A DNA stretch of 64,000 nucleotides from Branchiostoma floridae (lineage: Eukaryota > Chordata > Leptocardii > Amphioxiformes > Branchiostomatidae), in assembly GCF_000003815.2 (NCBI RefSeq), contig NC_049993.1:5795686-5859685 (forward strand), written 5' to 3'. Position 1 is the first letter of the stretch. Each line of letters begins with the position of its first letter. The notes beneath the pieces are model-generated. The model made no database searches and had not been told where the DNA came from. It saw nothing but the letters and a program-made list of their open reading frames with translations. The position numbers and the translations under genes are program-made. Of this stretch, positions 24,901 to 35,279 are shown piece by piece.

Positions 24901-25476
24901 TTTATCAGAATTGATTTTGGGGATATCAAAGTTAGAATATGGAGTTTCAGGCATAAACTGCAAGTCGAGGGGGTCCTCAATACAATCTTGTAAGGAACCA
25001 ATTCGGCTGTTAAAATCGCCCCCTAGTATTACAAAGCCTTTGGAGCTAAAAGACGCTATGTCCCTCTCCAAAGTGTCAAAAATACAGTCATCCGCTCTTT
25101 GGTGCACTTTAGAGTATAGTGGGCTTATAGAAACGGTACATATATAGACATCTTTTGATAAACCAAACAATTCCTTGGATACTCTAACCCAGAGTAAGTC
25201 ATCTGATTTTGTGCGCTCTTTTCTTACATATTTAGCCAATTCGTTTCTGAAATAAAAGATAATACCGCCGGAATTTCTTCTGGCCTTTCGATGTTTTTTT
25301 CTCAGGGAGGAGTAGTGTTGAAAATTTGGGATGTCAATTACAGAAGATTCATCACTCCAGGTTTCGGTAAGAGAGAAGAAATCTAAGCTATCTACGCTAC
25401 TTCTAAAAATGTCTTCCTTAAATTTTTTTCCAAGACCGTGGATATTCCAGAAGCCTATATTTAGAGAACACCTCAT
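21979..25476 (-). CDS. LINE ORF2: APE endonuclease + reverse transcriptase
   Basis: 1165 residues without a stop. The N-terminal apurinic-type endonuclease starts LNIGFWNIHGLG, has LGGDFNSRIG near residue 150 and a SDHCL motif near 265. The reverse transcriptase follows with NYRGIAISSCLGKL, the acidic motif FVDLSKAFDSIWHEG, the GVRQGCVLSPTLFNLY block, and the catalytic FYADDIVLL near residue 750. The C-terminus has a zinc-finger-like CKFCDHLYIEDETHFLLDC (CxxC...H...C) near 1085, a common tail motif of LINE proteins. These domains nick target DNA and prime reverse transcription. Antisense frames across the region are shadows. Confidence 0.95.
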   Translation of the reverse strand: MRCSLNIGFWNIHGLGKKFKEDIFRSSVDSLDFFSLTETWSDESSVIDIPNFQHYSSLRKKHRKARRNSGGIIFYFRNELAKYVRKERTKSDDLLWVRVSKELFGLSKDVYICTVSISPLYSKVHQRADDCIFDTLERDIASFSSKGFVILGGDFNSRIGSLQDCIEDPLDLQFMPETPYSNFDIPKINSDKNPPNAFGKKLIDLCAHSDLRILNGRVLGDLNGRYTCYQPKGCSTVDYTIVSSDLLHNINVFKVHDLTELSDHCLITTNISTPHWHFQDAKIPKSKLRPLPKRFIWDSDSGEKFLHALSSPAISEQLDNFLCVEQDTTPIIDEEVSKFKKILEMAGRMSLKVKSNRTPKGQKQNKKWFNKTCYEARNELKNLRYLLMHNPKNPSIRGSYFKKKKEFNKLVRTRKRQHENSCLIRLQNLQENNPTAFWNLLKELKKSDSAHQEDLSTNTWLNHFKTIHSESRLKQKTFDSNFEKEIIDKFQTLQKCKPSSEPLDNPITASEINDAIQALKNKKASGEDMITNEMLKAGKRLLLTPLLKLFNSTLSKGIFPKMWTKSFIVPIFKAGRKDDPNNYRGIAISSCLGKLFSSILNKRLSTLFEDKEIIKPNQTGFRKNYRTSDNIFILKTLISKYTQSGKRLFACFVDLSKAFDSIWHEGLLYKLLSSGITGKVFDIIKDLYNRSEASVKTREGLSDSFPIEIGVRQGCVLSPTLFNLYISDLIDKLDSVNIDAPLLKHSKLTSLFYADDIVLLSETQEGLQNAINTLGQYCQKWKLTVNLAKTKIIVFNKRGHLFSSLNFSLYNKRIDIVPTYCYLGIMFTAGCTFSTAVKNLQKKALRALFSIRSTLGESRSSVSLHCKLFDTCVLPILLYGSEVWCSSKLDDKSPLESVHLKFCKYILGVRRNASNFASRAELGRFPLWIEAQCRMYNYYFRLANEVHTGSLQYEAYMVQQELDSRKTSCWLSDVRKLLEESGFAYLYINGHSNVPTHLNQLKQRLKDIFIQRFHSELQAIGRKENQGNKLRTYKTFKETYERETYLNISSFEHRRAMCRFRISDHPLHIESGRHNRTPLNDRTCKFCDHLYIEDETHFLLDCTLYEYERQSLYNAIRIDNNYKKMSRQGLFKYLMSCTDGHAIDAICEYVSMCFKKREEHVRCSH

Positions 25477-25700
25477 AAATATTCACGAGAGGACTGTTGT
25501 TGTTGACCCTACTTTTACGATAAAAGTGCTTTTTGCTTATGCTAATAGTACGTGCATAGTACAGTTGTATTCCTTTTACTAAAACATATAATACATTCAT
25601 CATTTACTGGAATTAGTAACAATGACTTTCCTTACATACAAGTGTATTAGCTAACTAACGAAATCTATGCTAGGGTACAGCGTCGGTCTTAGTTACTAAC

Positions 25701-25973
25701 TTAGTAAACATCATAGTTGTAGTTACCACTCAAGACGTCTGTACGGAAGCGGTGGTAATCCTCGTTGTAGTTTGGCTGGAACCATGGCCGTGGTGGAAAC
25801 TCGGGGAACCAGTCCGAGTACGGGTCGTTGTATCTGCTGGCTGGGTGGAGCGGGCGCTGGAAAGCCATGGGCCATGGGCGCCATTCTGTATACTGCGTGT
25901 TGAAAGGACGTCGCCAGTCAGCGGGCCCTCTCGTATTTGCCATCACCCTAATTGGCCAACGCAATGTTTGCAT
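25701..25973 (-). CDS. Possible small LINE ORF1
   Basis: A 90-codon frame about 225 bases upstream of ORF2 on the same strand, with an internal ATG (25943) giving 80 residues. It is very rich in Trp, Pro, Arg, Tyr and Asn (for example WFPEFPPRPWFQPNYNED) and has no zinc knuckle, RRM or coiled coil. Position suggests an ORF1. The aromatic/Arg-rich composition could suit RNA binding, but that is inference. It may equally be a chance frame in the 5' UTR. Confidence 0.45.
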   Translation of the reverse strand: MQTLRWPIRVMANTRGPADWRRPFNTQYTEWRPWPMAFQRPLHPASRYNDPYSDWFPEFPPRPWFQPNYNEDYHRFRTDVLSGNYNYDVY

Positions 25974-25975
25974 AC

Positions 25976-26365
25976 TCCTTGAAATGAATGTTCAAATCAG
26001 TAAGTAATGAACGTAATTTTCACCTTGATCTATAAGAGAATGTTGCCACTACCTTTAGCAAACTTCTTTCTCAATGGAGCCACCCGCAAAGATAGTAAAT
26101 GCGATTCTCTGATCAAAGAAACTCCCGAAAAGTTGAACGAAATACACCTGTTAACGGGGCAGGGTGAGTAATGCTTTAGGCATACGGTTGGCATAGTCAA
26201 GCGATTAAAACCCTTCCTACTGATCAGAGGGTTTAGAAAGTGAATCCCAGTATTTCTCCTTTTTTTCCAGTCTCCTACCGTGCACGTTACTGGGAATGGT
26301 TACGGTACAAAAAGACAGTGCTGTTGATCGCAGTCATTCCAGGGGGCGCTGTGAGCAATGGCGAC
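25976..26365. other. No feature recognised
   Basis: AT-balanced sequence between the LINE and the next element. It may include the LINE 5' UTR. Confidence 0.4.
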
Positions 26366-26367
26366 TA

Positions 26368-27445
26368 AAGCCCCGGTCACAAGAATCGTACGATTGACTG
26401 CGATGGAGGTTTTATGCGCGGCATAAGCGCAGTACGTCGTAAGTCGGGGAAGAATCGGAAGCAATGGTTTAAATATATGAAGCCGTGGTCACAAGAATCG
26501 TAGTGCATCGTACGATGAGGTCATTAGAGCGTACCTGCGTCAATCGGAGGTAAATCATAGTATATCGGGGAGCCTCCTATGACGAAAATAGAGCTGAAAT
26601 GGATTTTGAACATGTTCAAAATTTCGCTATCGTCGTAAGATTTTATTTGCCCCCAAATCAGACTTCATTACGGCAATTTTTGTCTACTGATGAGGTTTTA
26701 CATTTATGAATTTTTAGCATGTTGTGATGGTTTCAGTTTTCCCTGATATTGTCGATATTGACGAAAAGGGAAAATATATCAGTCGCAACTGCTACAATCG
26801 CAACCAGAGAACAGCGCGCCCCGCACAGGTGATGCAGACAATTGTTTGATCGCTTCATGCACGTGAGTTTATAATTAGATCAAATCTCAGCTCTTGTCGG
26901 TCTTGGGTCAGTTTACCATAATCGTAATAACCATGGGGACAACTCAAACATAAAGGCAGGCTCTATGAGTCGGAAATATATATGATATAATGCTTATGAT
27001 ATGATTTTTGTATGATGGCATCTTTTTGTTGATAGCATATCATGATACAATCTTCGAAAGAGCCTGACACGCAGAGCCGGCATGCAGGCCGAGATAACCA
27101 TACCAGTACTCACGCTTGATTTGAACTTTTCCTTGTAATAGTCTTGTTGTCATGGTCTTTTTTAATTTATTTTTACAGTTAAAGATATTATAGGAAGGTA
27201 TTCAACAGCTATGTCCACATTTTGTTGGTTAAAGAAGCACAAAAAAACGGCCAGACGGCTATACAGAAGAGACACGAGTGAAAAATCGTACGACGCTGGA
27301 AAAATTTTGAACATCATCCGATGCTCTGCGATGCTCTGCGATGGCTGATTTTGCTTACGATTTAACTGCGATCCACTGTGATCATCGTGCGATAGGCGTA
27401 ATATGCCATCGCAAGGACGTCGTACGATTCTTGTGACCGGGGCTT
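26368..27445. mobile_element. 1.08-kb non-autonomous TIR element with TA flanks
   Basis: Left end AAGCCCCGGTCACAAGAATC and right end GATTCTTGTGACCGGGGCTT are perfect inverted copies, continuing into CGTACGA; TA abuts each edge. Subterminal sequence is full of short GCGATGG, CGTACGAT and ATCGCA motifs. A degenerate internal end (CCGTGGTCACAAGAATCGTA) lies at about 26482. No transposase frame is present. A related end is at 28592. Confidence 0.88.
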
Positions 27446-27447
27446 TA

Positions 27448-28545
27448 AATAGACCAATAACCGACAGTCAAAAGTAGGTCATAGAGTGAATCTTCTTATC
27501 TCAACATCTTACCACTCCGTTCTCACTTTTACAAGACATGACAGGTAGGTCTCCGCACTGACACTCACAGAGCAACCACACCTGAGCATATCTTCCGACA
27601 CATTGTCCTCGTCTGACGGTGCAAAAAGATGGCAGGTAACATTAAGCAGTCGCAGGTGACGATCCCCAATAGGAATGTAGAACTTATGGCGTTGTCACCC
27701 CCTTACAAAACCAGCCGTTCCGACCCACAGATGAAGAAAACGAGCGATAATGTGTAACGTCGGTTTTTGATGAATGACCCCCGTATAAAGTGCAGACCAC
27801 GCGCGCCTGTATTTGTTTATTTTGATGTAAAATTAATAGCGGCAGGACGTGGCGCTCTCGCCTTACCATATCGCCTTACTGACCAGGTATGTCGGTGACA
27901 GGACCACCTGAAAGACTTCCAGCTAAGACGGGAGGAACAAGGGGAACCAACGACAGGTCGGACAATCCTCTGCATGAAACCCTATCAGTGAGAAACATAG
28001 CCGTAAATGAAGGAGGTGTCGGGAGACATTAAAGTTTTGACTGGCCGACAAAAGGCGTCTATGGTGGGTATGTTGTGATGCAGTGGTCATTTATCATTTC
28101 AACACCAATTCTGTCAGTACAGCTTTTCTGTAGTAAACACTGAGTTCCACGTTGCAATTCACGACCGGCTGAAATAATGTCTGTTATTTTGTGGTAGTAT
28201 ACGTGGCATAAGTATGATTTGCACCCATCTCTTTAACGTCAAAAATAAGTACGTTATATCGTAGGTTATCAGTCTTCACTATGTTTTATATCTTCCAAAG
28301 AGAAAAAGGTACAATATACTCTGAACTCCATTTTCTCTTGTAAGCGATACGTACAGTGATCCCTTCCCTATCTAGCTTACCTACGTAAATGCTTCTACAT
28401 TATGTTAAGAACTTAGCCCATAGGAAACGATGTACATAACTTAATCGGCACACTTTTTTTCCAACCTTTCAAAAGCTTTCCATCAACAATGACAAACCAT
28501 CTATATCTGCAGAATTCAATCACTTTCATGACCACCTACAGGGTA
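27448..28545. other. No gene recognised
   Basis: Short frames only, and no repeat boundary was found. Confidence 0.4.
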
Positions 28546-28934
28546 CGAAATCAAGATCGTTTCACCCGTTTTCAGCCGTCCTATGAAGGTAAAGCCCCGG
28601 TCACAAAGCGCGTACGATTCCTTGCGATGGACTATTCCGCATATCGTACGATGAGCGCAGTACATCGCAAGAAAATCGTAAGCAACGCAAGCCATCGCAA
28701 CGCATCGGATGGTGTTCAAAATTTTTCCAGCGTCGCACGATTTTTCACTTGTGTCTCTTCTGTATAGCCGTCTGACCGCTTTTGTGCTTCTTTAACCAAC
28801 AAAATGTGGACATAGCTGTTAAATACCTCCGTCACTTTGTCCTCGTCCGTTTATTTGTATTTTTACATGTATTTCCATAACGAAAAAAAAATCAAGATCG
28901 TTTCACCCGTTTTCAGCCGTCCTATGAAGGTAAA
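28546..28934. mobile_element. TIR-element fragment between ~46-bp direct repeats
   Basis: Bases about 28592-28835 are an inverted, diverged copy of the right end of the 26368-27445 element (CCCCGGTCAC, GCATCGGATG, CCAACAAAATGTGGACATAG). The fragment sits between two near-identical copies of a ~46-bp sequence that includes TCAAGATCGTTTCACCCG and CAGCCGTCCTATGAAGGTAAA (28548-28593 and 28889-28934). The right side of the insert has no inverted end. Confidence 0.8.
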
Positions 28935-31420
28935 TAATATGGTTAGGAGCGTAAATATTTCCATCTTCCTCTCATACCATGTTTCGCTGTTGTGACCCAA
29001 ACAACCACACAGATCGGTTCCTCTTACACAGTACCTTCCAGATGTCTATTTCTTCCTCAATATCTGAACAAACTGGGTGGCATTCAACAGGTTAACGGGT
29101 AGCACTGCTGCCAGGTAGGTCGTCACTCGTCACTTCTGGGTGCCCTAAAACTCCTTGCTTGCCCAACACATGTCCAGGTCTTCTACGTCTCACAATATGG
29201 AGTGTTGACAACACACTGCTCATTGTCTTGCGCTTTTTCAGACCGTTATATCGGTGATATCGACAGTTGTTACAGCCCCCCCCCTTATGTTCTAGGTACT
29301 TAGGCTGTGATGGCATCTTTTACGGTTGAAAAACATGGATATAAAAATTGAAAGAAGAAAAAACAGCCTGTTATGTATAGTTTTACCTGTTCTCAAAAAC
29401 GTGTCTCTTACATTGATCAGGGAGTGATAAGAAAGAATAGGGTGTGGGTGTCAGGTCAATTTTTAAAAAAAATGACATAAGTGTGAGATTTATAAGTATT
29501 TCTTAATCAACCTTTTGTATGCTTACTCGTGTATAAATCAATACAAATCCAACTATATTTTAGAGTAAATGTTGTTTCTCACTGCACCAACGAATGCCAA
29601 GTGCAGCACAAAATCGTAAACAAATTAGTGTATTCATTGCAGATAATGGGAATCAAATACAGTATAAAGCACACCTCTCACTGTTTTAGTAAAGCTCTTT
29701 GTAAACAACACTACTGGTTTATACTCGCTTTGATGTGTATTAAGCGGTACGGTTTGTTTATGAGAAAGATTACCTTTCATGTGAGAGAGTTCTCTTGTTG
29801 TTGCAAATGAGACAAAATACTATCATGATATCATTGAGAATACAGGTAACAGACGCTTTTTTTGACTTACGTAGGTCTCCCAAGAGAACACATAACTACA
29901 AATGTTGCTGTCACTGAGAAATACGTTCATAACAAGCAATGTGTAAGTCACCTAAAACTAGCCAACACCTCACATCTGCTTGGAGATATCGCGAGCCGTA
30001 CATAGATGAAGTGTTTGATAAGGGATTCCGTCTACAGCGGCTGTTGGTTCAGACAGTTTATACACCTGCGACTTATAGTGTTACCAGCTTACTCAACATG
30101 TCCTCATTGGGACAGCCTATCAACACCGTTTATTCCTGCTGGCCAGTTTAGTGTGAAGTCAACTTCAAGTAAAGTTTTCAAGGAAGAAAGAAAGAACGTT
30201 ATAGCCACCTACCACCCCCCTTCGGTTTGTCTCATATGGTAACATCAAAGTTACAAATCGAAATGTGTAACATTGGTATATATGGCATTAAAATGTAGTT
30301 CAAATTTGCCTTCACATTTCAGGTTAACCAACCAACATGGCGAACAATACCTTCGTCAAAGTCACGTGGGTGCAAAGCGCTTCTGTTGGCAGTGGCTTTG
30401 GATCCGGATGACGACAATGAATGTACCATTTACCCAGACTTCATACAAATCCTGCTATTACGGTTAAGGGTAGCTGGTGGAGAGAGGGTACTAGATAAGG
30501 GAAGGAAAAGTTGAATATGAACATTAACATACAAGGATTGATATATATTAATGCCCCAGAATAAAGTACAGGAAAGGGACATAAGTAAGAGCTGTCCTAT
30601 GTATCTAGAGATCAGCATTATCCACGTTAGTTAAATGCGCCCCTGTGCGGACAGAGAAGGCATGACAGCCATGAATGTTGTTTTCACCCTTCCTCTTTCT
30701 TTTGGTGTACCCCCCCCCCCCCAGTTCAGGTGGAATAGGCTAATAGCTGTGTGAATTAACCAATAAACAGCCCTTACGTAATTATGTCTGTACGCTTGTT
30801 GAACGTTTATGTGCCTCCTAACATGTGTGCGAGATTTAGAAGTGGGGCGATTTTTCGTGTGACAAAATATAGACAAAACACAAAAATAAAAACAAAAAAA
30901 TACGGCTGTACCAAATTCAGGTTTATCAGATACTGAACGGTAACACAAGCTGGAACTCCTTTTAGTTTACAACATTTTCCGTGCACGTCATAAATTCCAT
31001 GAGAAGCGTAATTGTTCAACAAATGGTCCGCGCAGAAATGGGTAACTAATTCATTTTACCGCAGGTCTCACGAACCCGTCCGTTCTACATTCCGAAGAAC
31101 TAAAAATATCAATTCGCGACATTTACACACAAACGCGCCTGTATGAATATAGGGCAGTTATCAGAAGACGTTGTTTAGACACAACACGGTGGACGAAAAT
31201 GTTGATAATATATTTAAGATGTGGCTGGGAATCAAAACACCTGTTTTCCGGTTGTGGTCCCTGCTTGTGGGTGTTTAATTCACTCTCAAAACTTCTTTTA
31301 GCTTTCCTAAACGAAGACAAAGACCCCACTAAGCTGTATGAGCGTTGTGGGCAGTCCGGTGCTGTCTGTATTATTGAGTTGCTCCCTTAGGAACATTGAA
31401 TTTGGAGTTTGCACTTAGTG
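28935..31420. other. No gene recognised
   Basis: Short frames without motifs. A run of C occurs at about 30711-30722. An AACCAACATGGCGAACA motif at about 30332 resembles YY1-type ATGGCG sites. Confidence 0.4.
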
Positions 31421-31500
31421 TTGCCTAGCTAATGCACCGGTCTTTATGAAATTATGGAAACACTTTGTGTTCCTCAGTCGTCCTGCCGTGCTGTTCAGGT
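31420..31500 (+). other. Candidate non-coding 5' exon, copy A
   Basis: The stretch TGCACCGGTCT, ATGGAAACACT, TCCTCAGTCG, CCTGCC ends in a donor-like TTCAG followed by gtacgt. A diverged copy lies about 650 bases downstream in the same order, also ending at a donor. Both precede the plus-strand sulfotransferase gene. Possible alternative 5' UTR exons. Confidence 0.35.
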
Positions 31501-32067
31501 ACGTTGCTTTACGCTATGTAACGCATGGTTACTTGTTAACAACGCCTTTTTATGGAGAACACTCTTGCAGAAGACGTAAAAAAATATAATTACGGAAGAA
31601 ATCTGCAGTCTACATCAAGTTCTGTATGGAATTATATTACTTCTGTTGGATTTATCGCCGTGCGAACCTCTTTTATAATGCGGTCAAGAATTCTTTCAGG
31701 TGGACCAGTTTACGGTCAGTTAGGTGTTTCTACATGGGTTAATTGTCTGAGGGACATCAATCTGATCATGTCCCATATTGAGTTCCCTAAGTGACAAAGC
31801 ACGATAGACTATTGGCTAGGGACGTACCAGTAATGATCGTAATGGGGGATATGTTACATGTAAAAAGTGGGAAAATTGGCAAAAAAATTGTAGAATTGCA
31901 CAGTGACAACGTTTAAACAAGACATGGCATAGAGTTCACATAGAAAGACTGTGAAAATAGTTCATTTCAAGAGCAATAAAGCGTTCACTTTCATTATTTC
32001 ATCATAATACTTGCGACCCTGTCTGAATTTTCTATGTACCTCCCCTGAATTACATTTAATTAGGTTG

Positions 32068-32158
32068 TGTACTTAGTGCCGCCAAGCTTGTGCACCGGTC
32101 TGTATGAAGAACTGGAAACACTGTGTCTTCCCCAGTCGGCCTGCCATATTGTTCCGGT
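32068..32158 (+). other. Candidate non-coding 5' exon, copy B
   Basis: Matches copy A (ACTTAGTG, GTGCACCGGTCT, CTGGAAACACT, CCCAGTCGGCCTGCC) and ends TTCCG followed by gtaagt. A splice acceptor (CTTTTACAG) lies at 32624-32632, just upstream of the sulfotransferase start, so a spliced 5' leader is plausible. Confidence 0.4.
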
Positions 32159-32673
32159 AAGTTGCGTTACGCTATGTAACATTCTATGGTACGAAGTGGT
32201 TGTTAGTACTAGGCACATGTTCGTGACCTTTTATACATTTTGGCAAAGGTTAAGGTTATCCAAATATTTACCGAATGGCGAAATCTTAGCTTGTTCATAT
32301 AGCTTCTCTTTATTTCGTGTTTAACAAAAAACATACGATAACGTCACCATTACTTGTGTTTAACGTTTCAAGTAACCCTAGGCTTGCTGTTTTAGCTAGA
32401 AGGGAAAACCGGGGGAAACTGCTGTCGTTAAACGGTTGCAAACATGGCGACATTACAAACAACAAAAGTTTATTTACAGTGTACTTCTGCGATTAGTATG
32501 ATAACCTGTGGCCGCTTTTTGTTAAACAATGTACCTCTCATGACGCTTGATTGCTTTGGGCTGTTACACTAGAGACGAAAAGACAGGTACTTAGAAATTG
32601 TATCAATGGAACAATGGCTTAATCTTTTACAGATGAACAAAGACGAAAGGAGTTGCTGAGGTCAAGGAGAGCC

Positions 32674-33939
32674 ATGAGGGTTCGCATGAGGGAACTCCTC
32701 CCTTTGATTCTGGTGTTGGCGATCGTCGTTTACTACAAACTGCTTATACGATCGACGTTTTTGACTTTGACTAAAACAACCCGGCAGTTTTACCGGTTCC
32801 CAACGGATAGAAACAATGTCGTTTCTCCAACAGTAAGCGGAGATTTTATTCTGTCCAATGGAAATGGAGTAGTAGTTTCACCGACTAATGAAAAGAGGCC
32901 TTCCGTACGTGCCACAGCCTTTATATTATCCCAGATGAGAAGCGGATCCTCATTCGTCGGTGAGATCTTCAACCAACATCCGGGATCTTTCTACCTGTTC
33001 GAGCCTCTGTGGGCCACGCAGTTTTACGACAATGGGACACACAACGTTCAGGAATGGCAATTCAAACTGCTCCAAGGAGTAGCCAATTGTCAATTCGAGG
33101 GTCTAGAAGACCTTATGGAATACTTCATGGCTACCAAAACTGCCAAACGCTTCGGTGGTTTTCGGAAAAGCGCATCTTTGCGAAAACTGTGTGAAAACTA
33201 CCCCAAGCGCAATCTTTTACACCGACATGACCATGATGTAGTCTTTTCTAAAAAGTGTCCTATTCCAAAGAAAAATCTTACCTCTGTTTTGAACGAGGCA
33301 TGTACGAAATCAAAACTCAACGTCGCGAAGGTCATACGTGTCAAGAACGTCAATATCTTTGAGCAAATCGTGAGAAATGGGTCCGAAATCGGACAGCACG
33401 TCAAAGTCATCCATCTTGTCCGGGATCCTCGCGCTGCGATCGCTTCTCGAATCAGAGTGTACAACTTACGTCAGCCTGCTCCGTTCTCAGACGAGTTTGT
33501 GGACGAAAAAAACGTAGAAGTTCGCTGTAAACACATGGTGGAAAACGCACAGGTCCAAGATGGCGTCCCTGACTGGCTAGTCGGCCACTATGCCCTAATA
33601 AGGTATGAAGACGTTGCCATGGCACCGGCCGCCATGACGGAGAAATTGTATAATTTTATCGGTGCTGATAGTGACAAGGCGGTCTTTGATTGGCTGGCGG
33701 AAAACACAAACGCCACGGAGCCGGATAAAAATGTGTATTCCCGGAAGAGGAACTCCAGGGACACTGTTGACGCCTGGAGACGGAATCTGAGTCTGTCCGC
33801 GGTGCTGAAGATTCAGAAGATTTGCCGGGACGCCCTGGAGATGTTCGGGTACAGAACCGTGCAGGGACAGGCGGAACTAACCAACCTGAGTCTGTCTCTG
33901 GTGGGAGACATGGAGAACAACCTGGTGCAGATCTCGTGA
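32674..33939 (+). CDS. Golgi carbohydrate 6-O-sulfotransferase (CHST1/3/5/7-type), A
   Basis: 421 residues in one exon. It transfers sulfate from PAPS to a 6-hydroxyl of a sugar in the Golgi lumen; which sugar (GlcNAc, GalNAc or Gal) cannot be told here. Visible: a basic N-terminus, a signal-anchor at about 5-25 (LLPLILVLAIVVYYKLLI), a 5'-phosphosulfate loop MRSGSSFVGEIFNQHPG near 88-104, the FYLFEPLW block, a 3'-phosphate motif HLVRDPRAAIASR near 247-259, and the C-terminal YSRKRNSRDTVDAWRRNLSL block. I start at the ATG at 32674 because the frame's earlier part has no ATG and the partner gene also begins MRV. An acceptor at 32632 implies an intron in the leader. A convergent paralogue lies at 35280-36551. 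Confidence 0.94.
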   Translation: MRVRMRELLPLILVLAIVVYYKLLIRSTFLTLTKTTRQFYRFPTDRNNVVSPTVSGDFILSNGNGVVVSPTNEKRPSVRATAFILSQMRSGSSFVGEIFNQHPGSFYLFEPLWATQFYDNGTHNVQEWQFKLLQGVANCQFEGLEDLMEYFMATKTAKRFGGFRKSASLRKLCENYPKRNLLHRHDHDVVFSKKCPIPKKNLTSVLNEACTKSKLNVAKVIRVKNVNIFEQIVRNGSEIGQHVKVIHLVRDPRAAIASRIRVYNLRQPAPFSDEFVDEKNVEVRCKHMVENAQVQDGVPDWLVGHYALIRYEDVAMAPAAMTEKLYNFIGADSDKAVFDWLAENTNATEPDKNVYSRKRNSRDTVDAWRRNLSLSAVLKIQKICRDALEMFGYRTVQGQAELTNLSLSLVGDMENNLVQIS

Positions 33940-34505
33940 GACTGAGATTATCATTATGAAAGTCCTAATAGCCAGTGTCTCTACTTGAACTCACCAACTT
34001 GTCGTTTCACATGTAGCGTTATAGTATTCGATCACGCACATGTGCAAACACAATTCGCATTTATGTACTTGTCAAACTGCTGTTGCGAGATATATACTTA
34101 AAACAAGTGACTAAACGTTAGAGTCACGCGCGCTTGAAATACGTTGAGCACAAATCCACGAGCCAGTAGCCCTAGTTGAATACACTGAGAAGAAACCACA
34201 AACTTTCCGATTCCGATGCACACGTAGTGTCTTAGTGTTCAGACAGTGCATACCCATGTTTAGGCTGCTGTTACGATGTATATATATGTATGTTAAAAAA
34301 TTGTACAAGTAAAAAATGATTAGGATTGAACATGATTGAGTCACGTTTGAAACTTGTTGAACACTTCCTTAATACCTGTAATGTCGTTATTGTTACTTTT
34401 TGTTATTTAGGTGTTCTCATTCCTGTGTGTATTTTCTTCTTTCTGTTTGTATATAAGAGGAGGTGACCTCGATAAGTAAGTTTGTTTTTCATCTTATCCT
34501 CTTAG

Positions 34506-34511
34506 AATAAA
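34506..34511 (+). terminator. Candidate polyadenylation signal for sulfotransferase A
   Basis: AATAAA about 570 bases after the stop. A second AATAAA is at 34705-34710. Which one is used is unknown. Confidence 0.35.
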
Positions 34512-34840
34512 TGTGGATTTTAAAAAAATCGGAAGTGCTACCAAGACGTTGTGATCTGTAGGCTCAAGTGACTTGACTTATTACTTAATCTGTTACTCAA
34601 ACGTTTCCATCAAACTTGGCTCTTCACTTTCGATAAATGTTTGCAGCAAAATTTTCTACTGTAGAGTGAGATGTGTATTGAATTTGTATGTAGATGTCTT
34701 AGACAATAAAGTACATCCAAAAGTATTACTTTGAAATGTGCGCTCTTTATTATTCTTTCTTGTTCTTGTATGTATAGGTGATCGGGATATTGGCAATCAT
34801 GCATCAAGCTCCCGGGGCTTGGGTATACAGTGAAGATAAG

Positions 34841-34846
34841 TTTATT
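34841..34846 (-). terminator. Candidate polyadenylation signal for sulfotransferase B
   Basis: TTTATT on the plus strand (AATAAA on the minus) about 430 bases beyond the stop of the minus-strand sulfotransferase. Confidence 0.3.
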
Positions 34847-35279
34847 AGGCATCAATACAATGTATTCGATATCACTTAATGGTAATATACATATAGAGAA
34901 TGAATGAATACATGAAATTATATTGCTCAATCGTACATGGTACAATATATGACAACAGATATCAAACAGCAATACTGCAAGGCTAATATATCCTACATTT
35001 AGGATGGCAAAATATTATGTACATTCATGTATATTACATAATGTCCTAATAAGTGTGAAGAATTTTACCGGATTTCAAGCGTAGCTTTGTCAGTTAGAAC
35101 CATTTGTTTTAAGTATCAACTTTGCTTTAACGTATATCTTGAAACGGAAGTTCTAATAAGCCCTTGAATGTGAATATTAGCATGTGCGTGAACACTACAA
35201 CGCTACATGTTAATCGGGAAGTTGGTAGTACTACGTTCAAGTAGAGATCTGGCTCGTGGACTTTCTCAATGACGACATC

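Larger units (their letters stand above)
21784..25975 (-). mobile_element. Non-LTR retrotransposon (LINE), probably near full length
   Basis: A minus-strand element with a small upstream frame (25701-25973), a long endonuclease/reverse transcriptase frame (21979-25476), a 3' UTR of about 190 bases and a terminal ATT-trinucleotide tract at about 21785-21803. There are no LTRs. The 5' end is not defined by sequence alone; I set it at the edge of the small frame. An APE-type endonuclease plus a trinucleotide tail fits several clades (I, Nimb, RTE or RTE-X groups), and I cannot place it more closely. The intact long frame suggests recent activity. Confidence 0.9.
33940..35279. other. Spacer between two convergent genes
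   Basis: AT-rich 3' UTR-like sequence. Plus-strand AATAAA at 34506 and 34705, and minus-strand AATAAA at 34841-34846, suggest 3' ends within roughly 150 bases of each other. No other gene is seen. Confidence 0.5.

Noticed and set aside
22098-25582. Several plus-strand frames of 70-121 codons
   Set aside because: Antisense shadows of the LINE ORF2 and its flank.
32653-32673. Seven extra codons before the sulfotransferase A ATG
   Set aside because: They start with TTG, not ATG. The paralogue starts at the equivalent of the ATG at 32674, and the ATG at 32633 is in another frame and stops at once.
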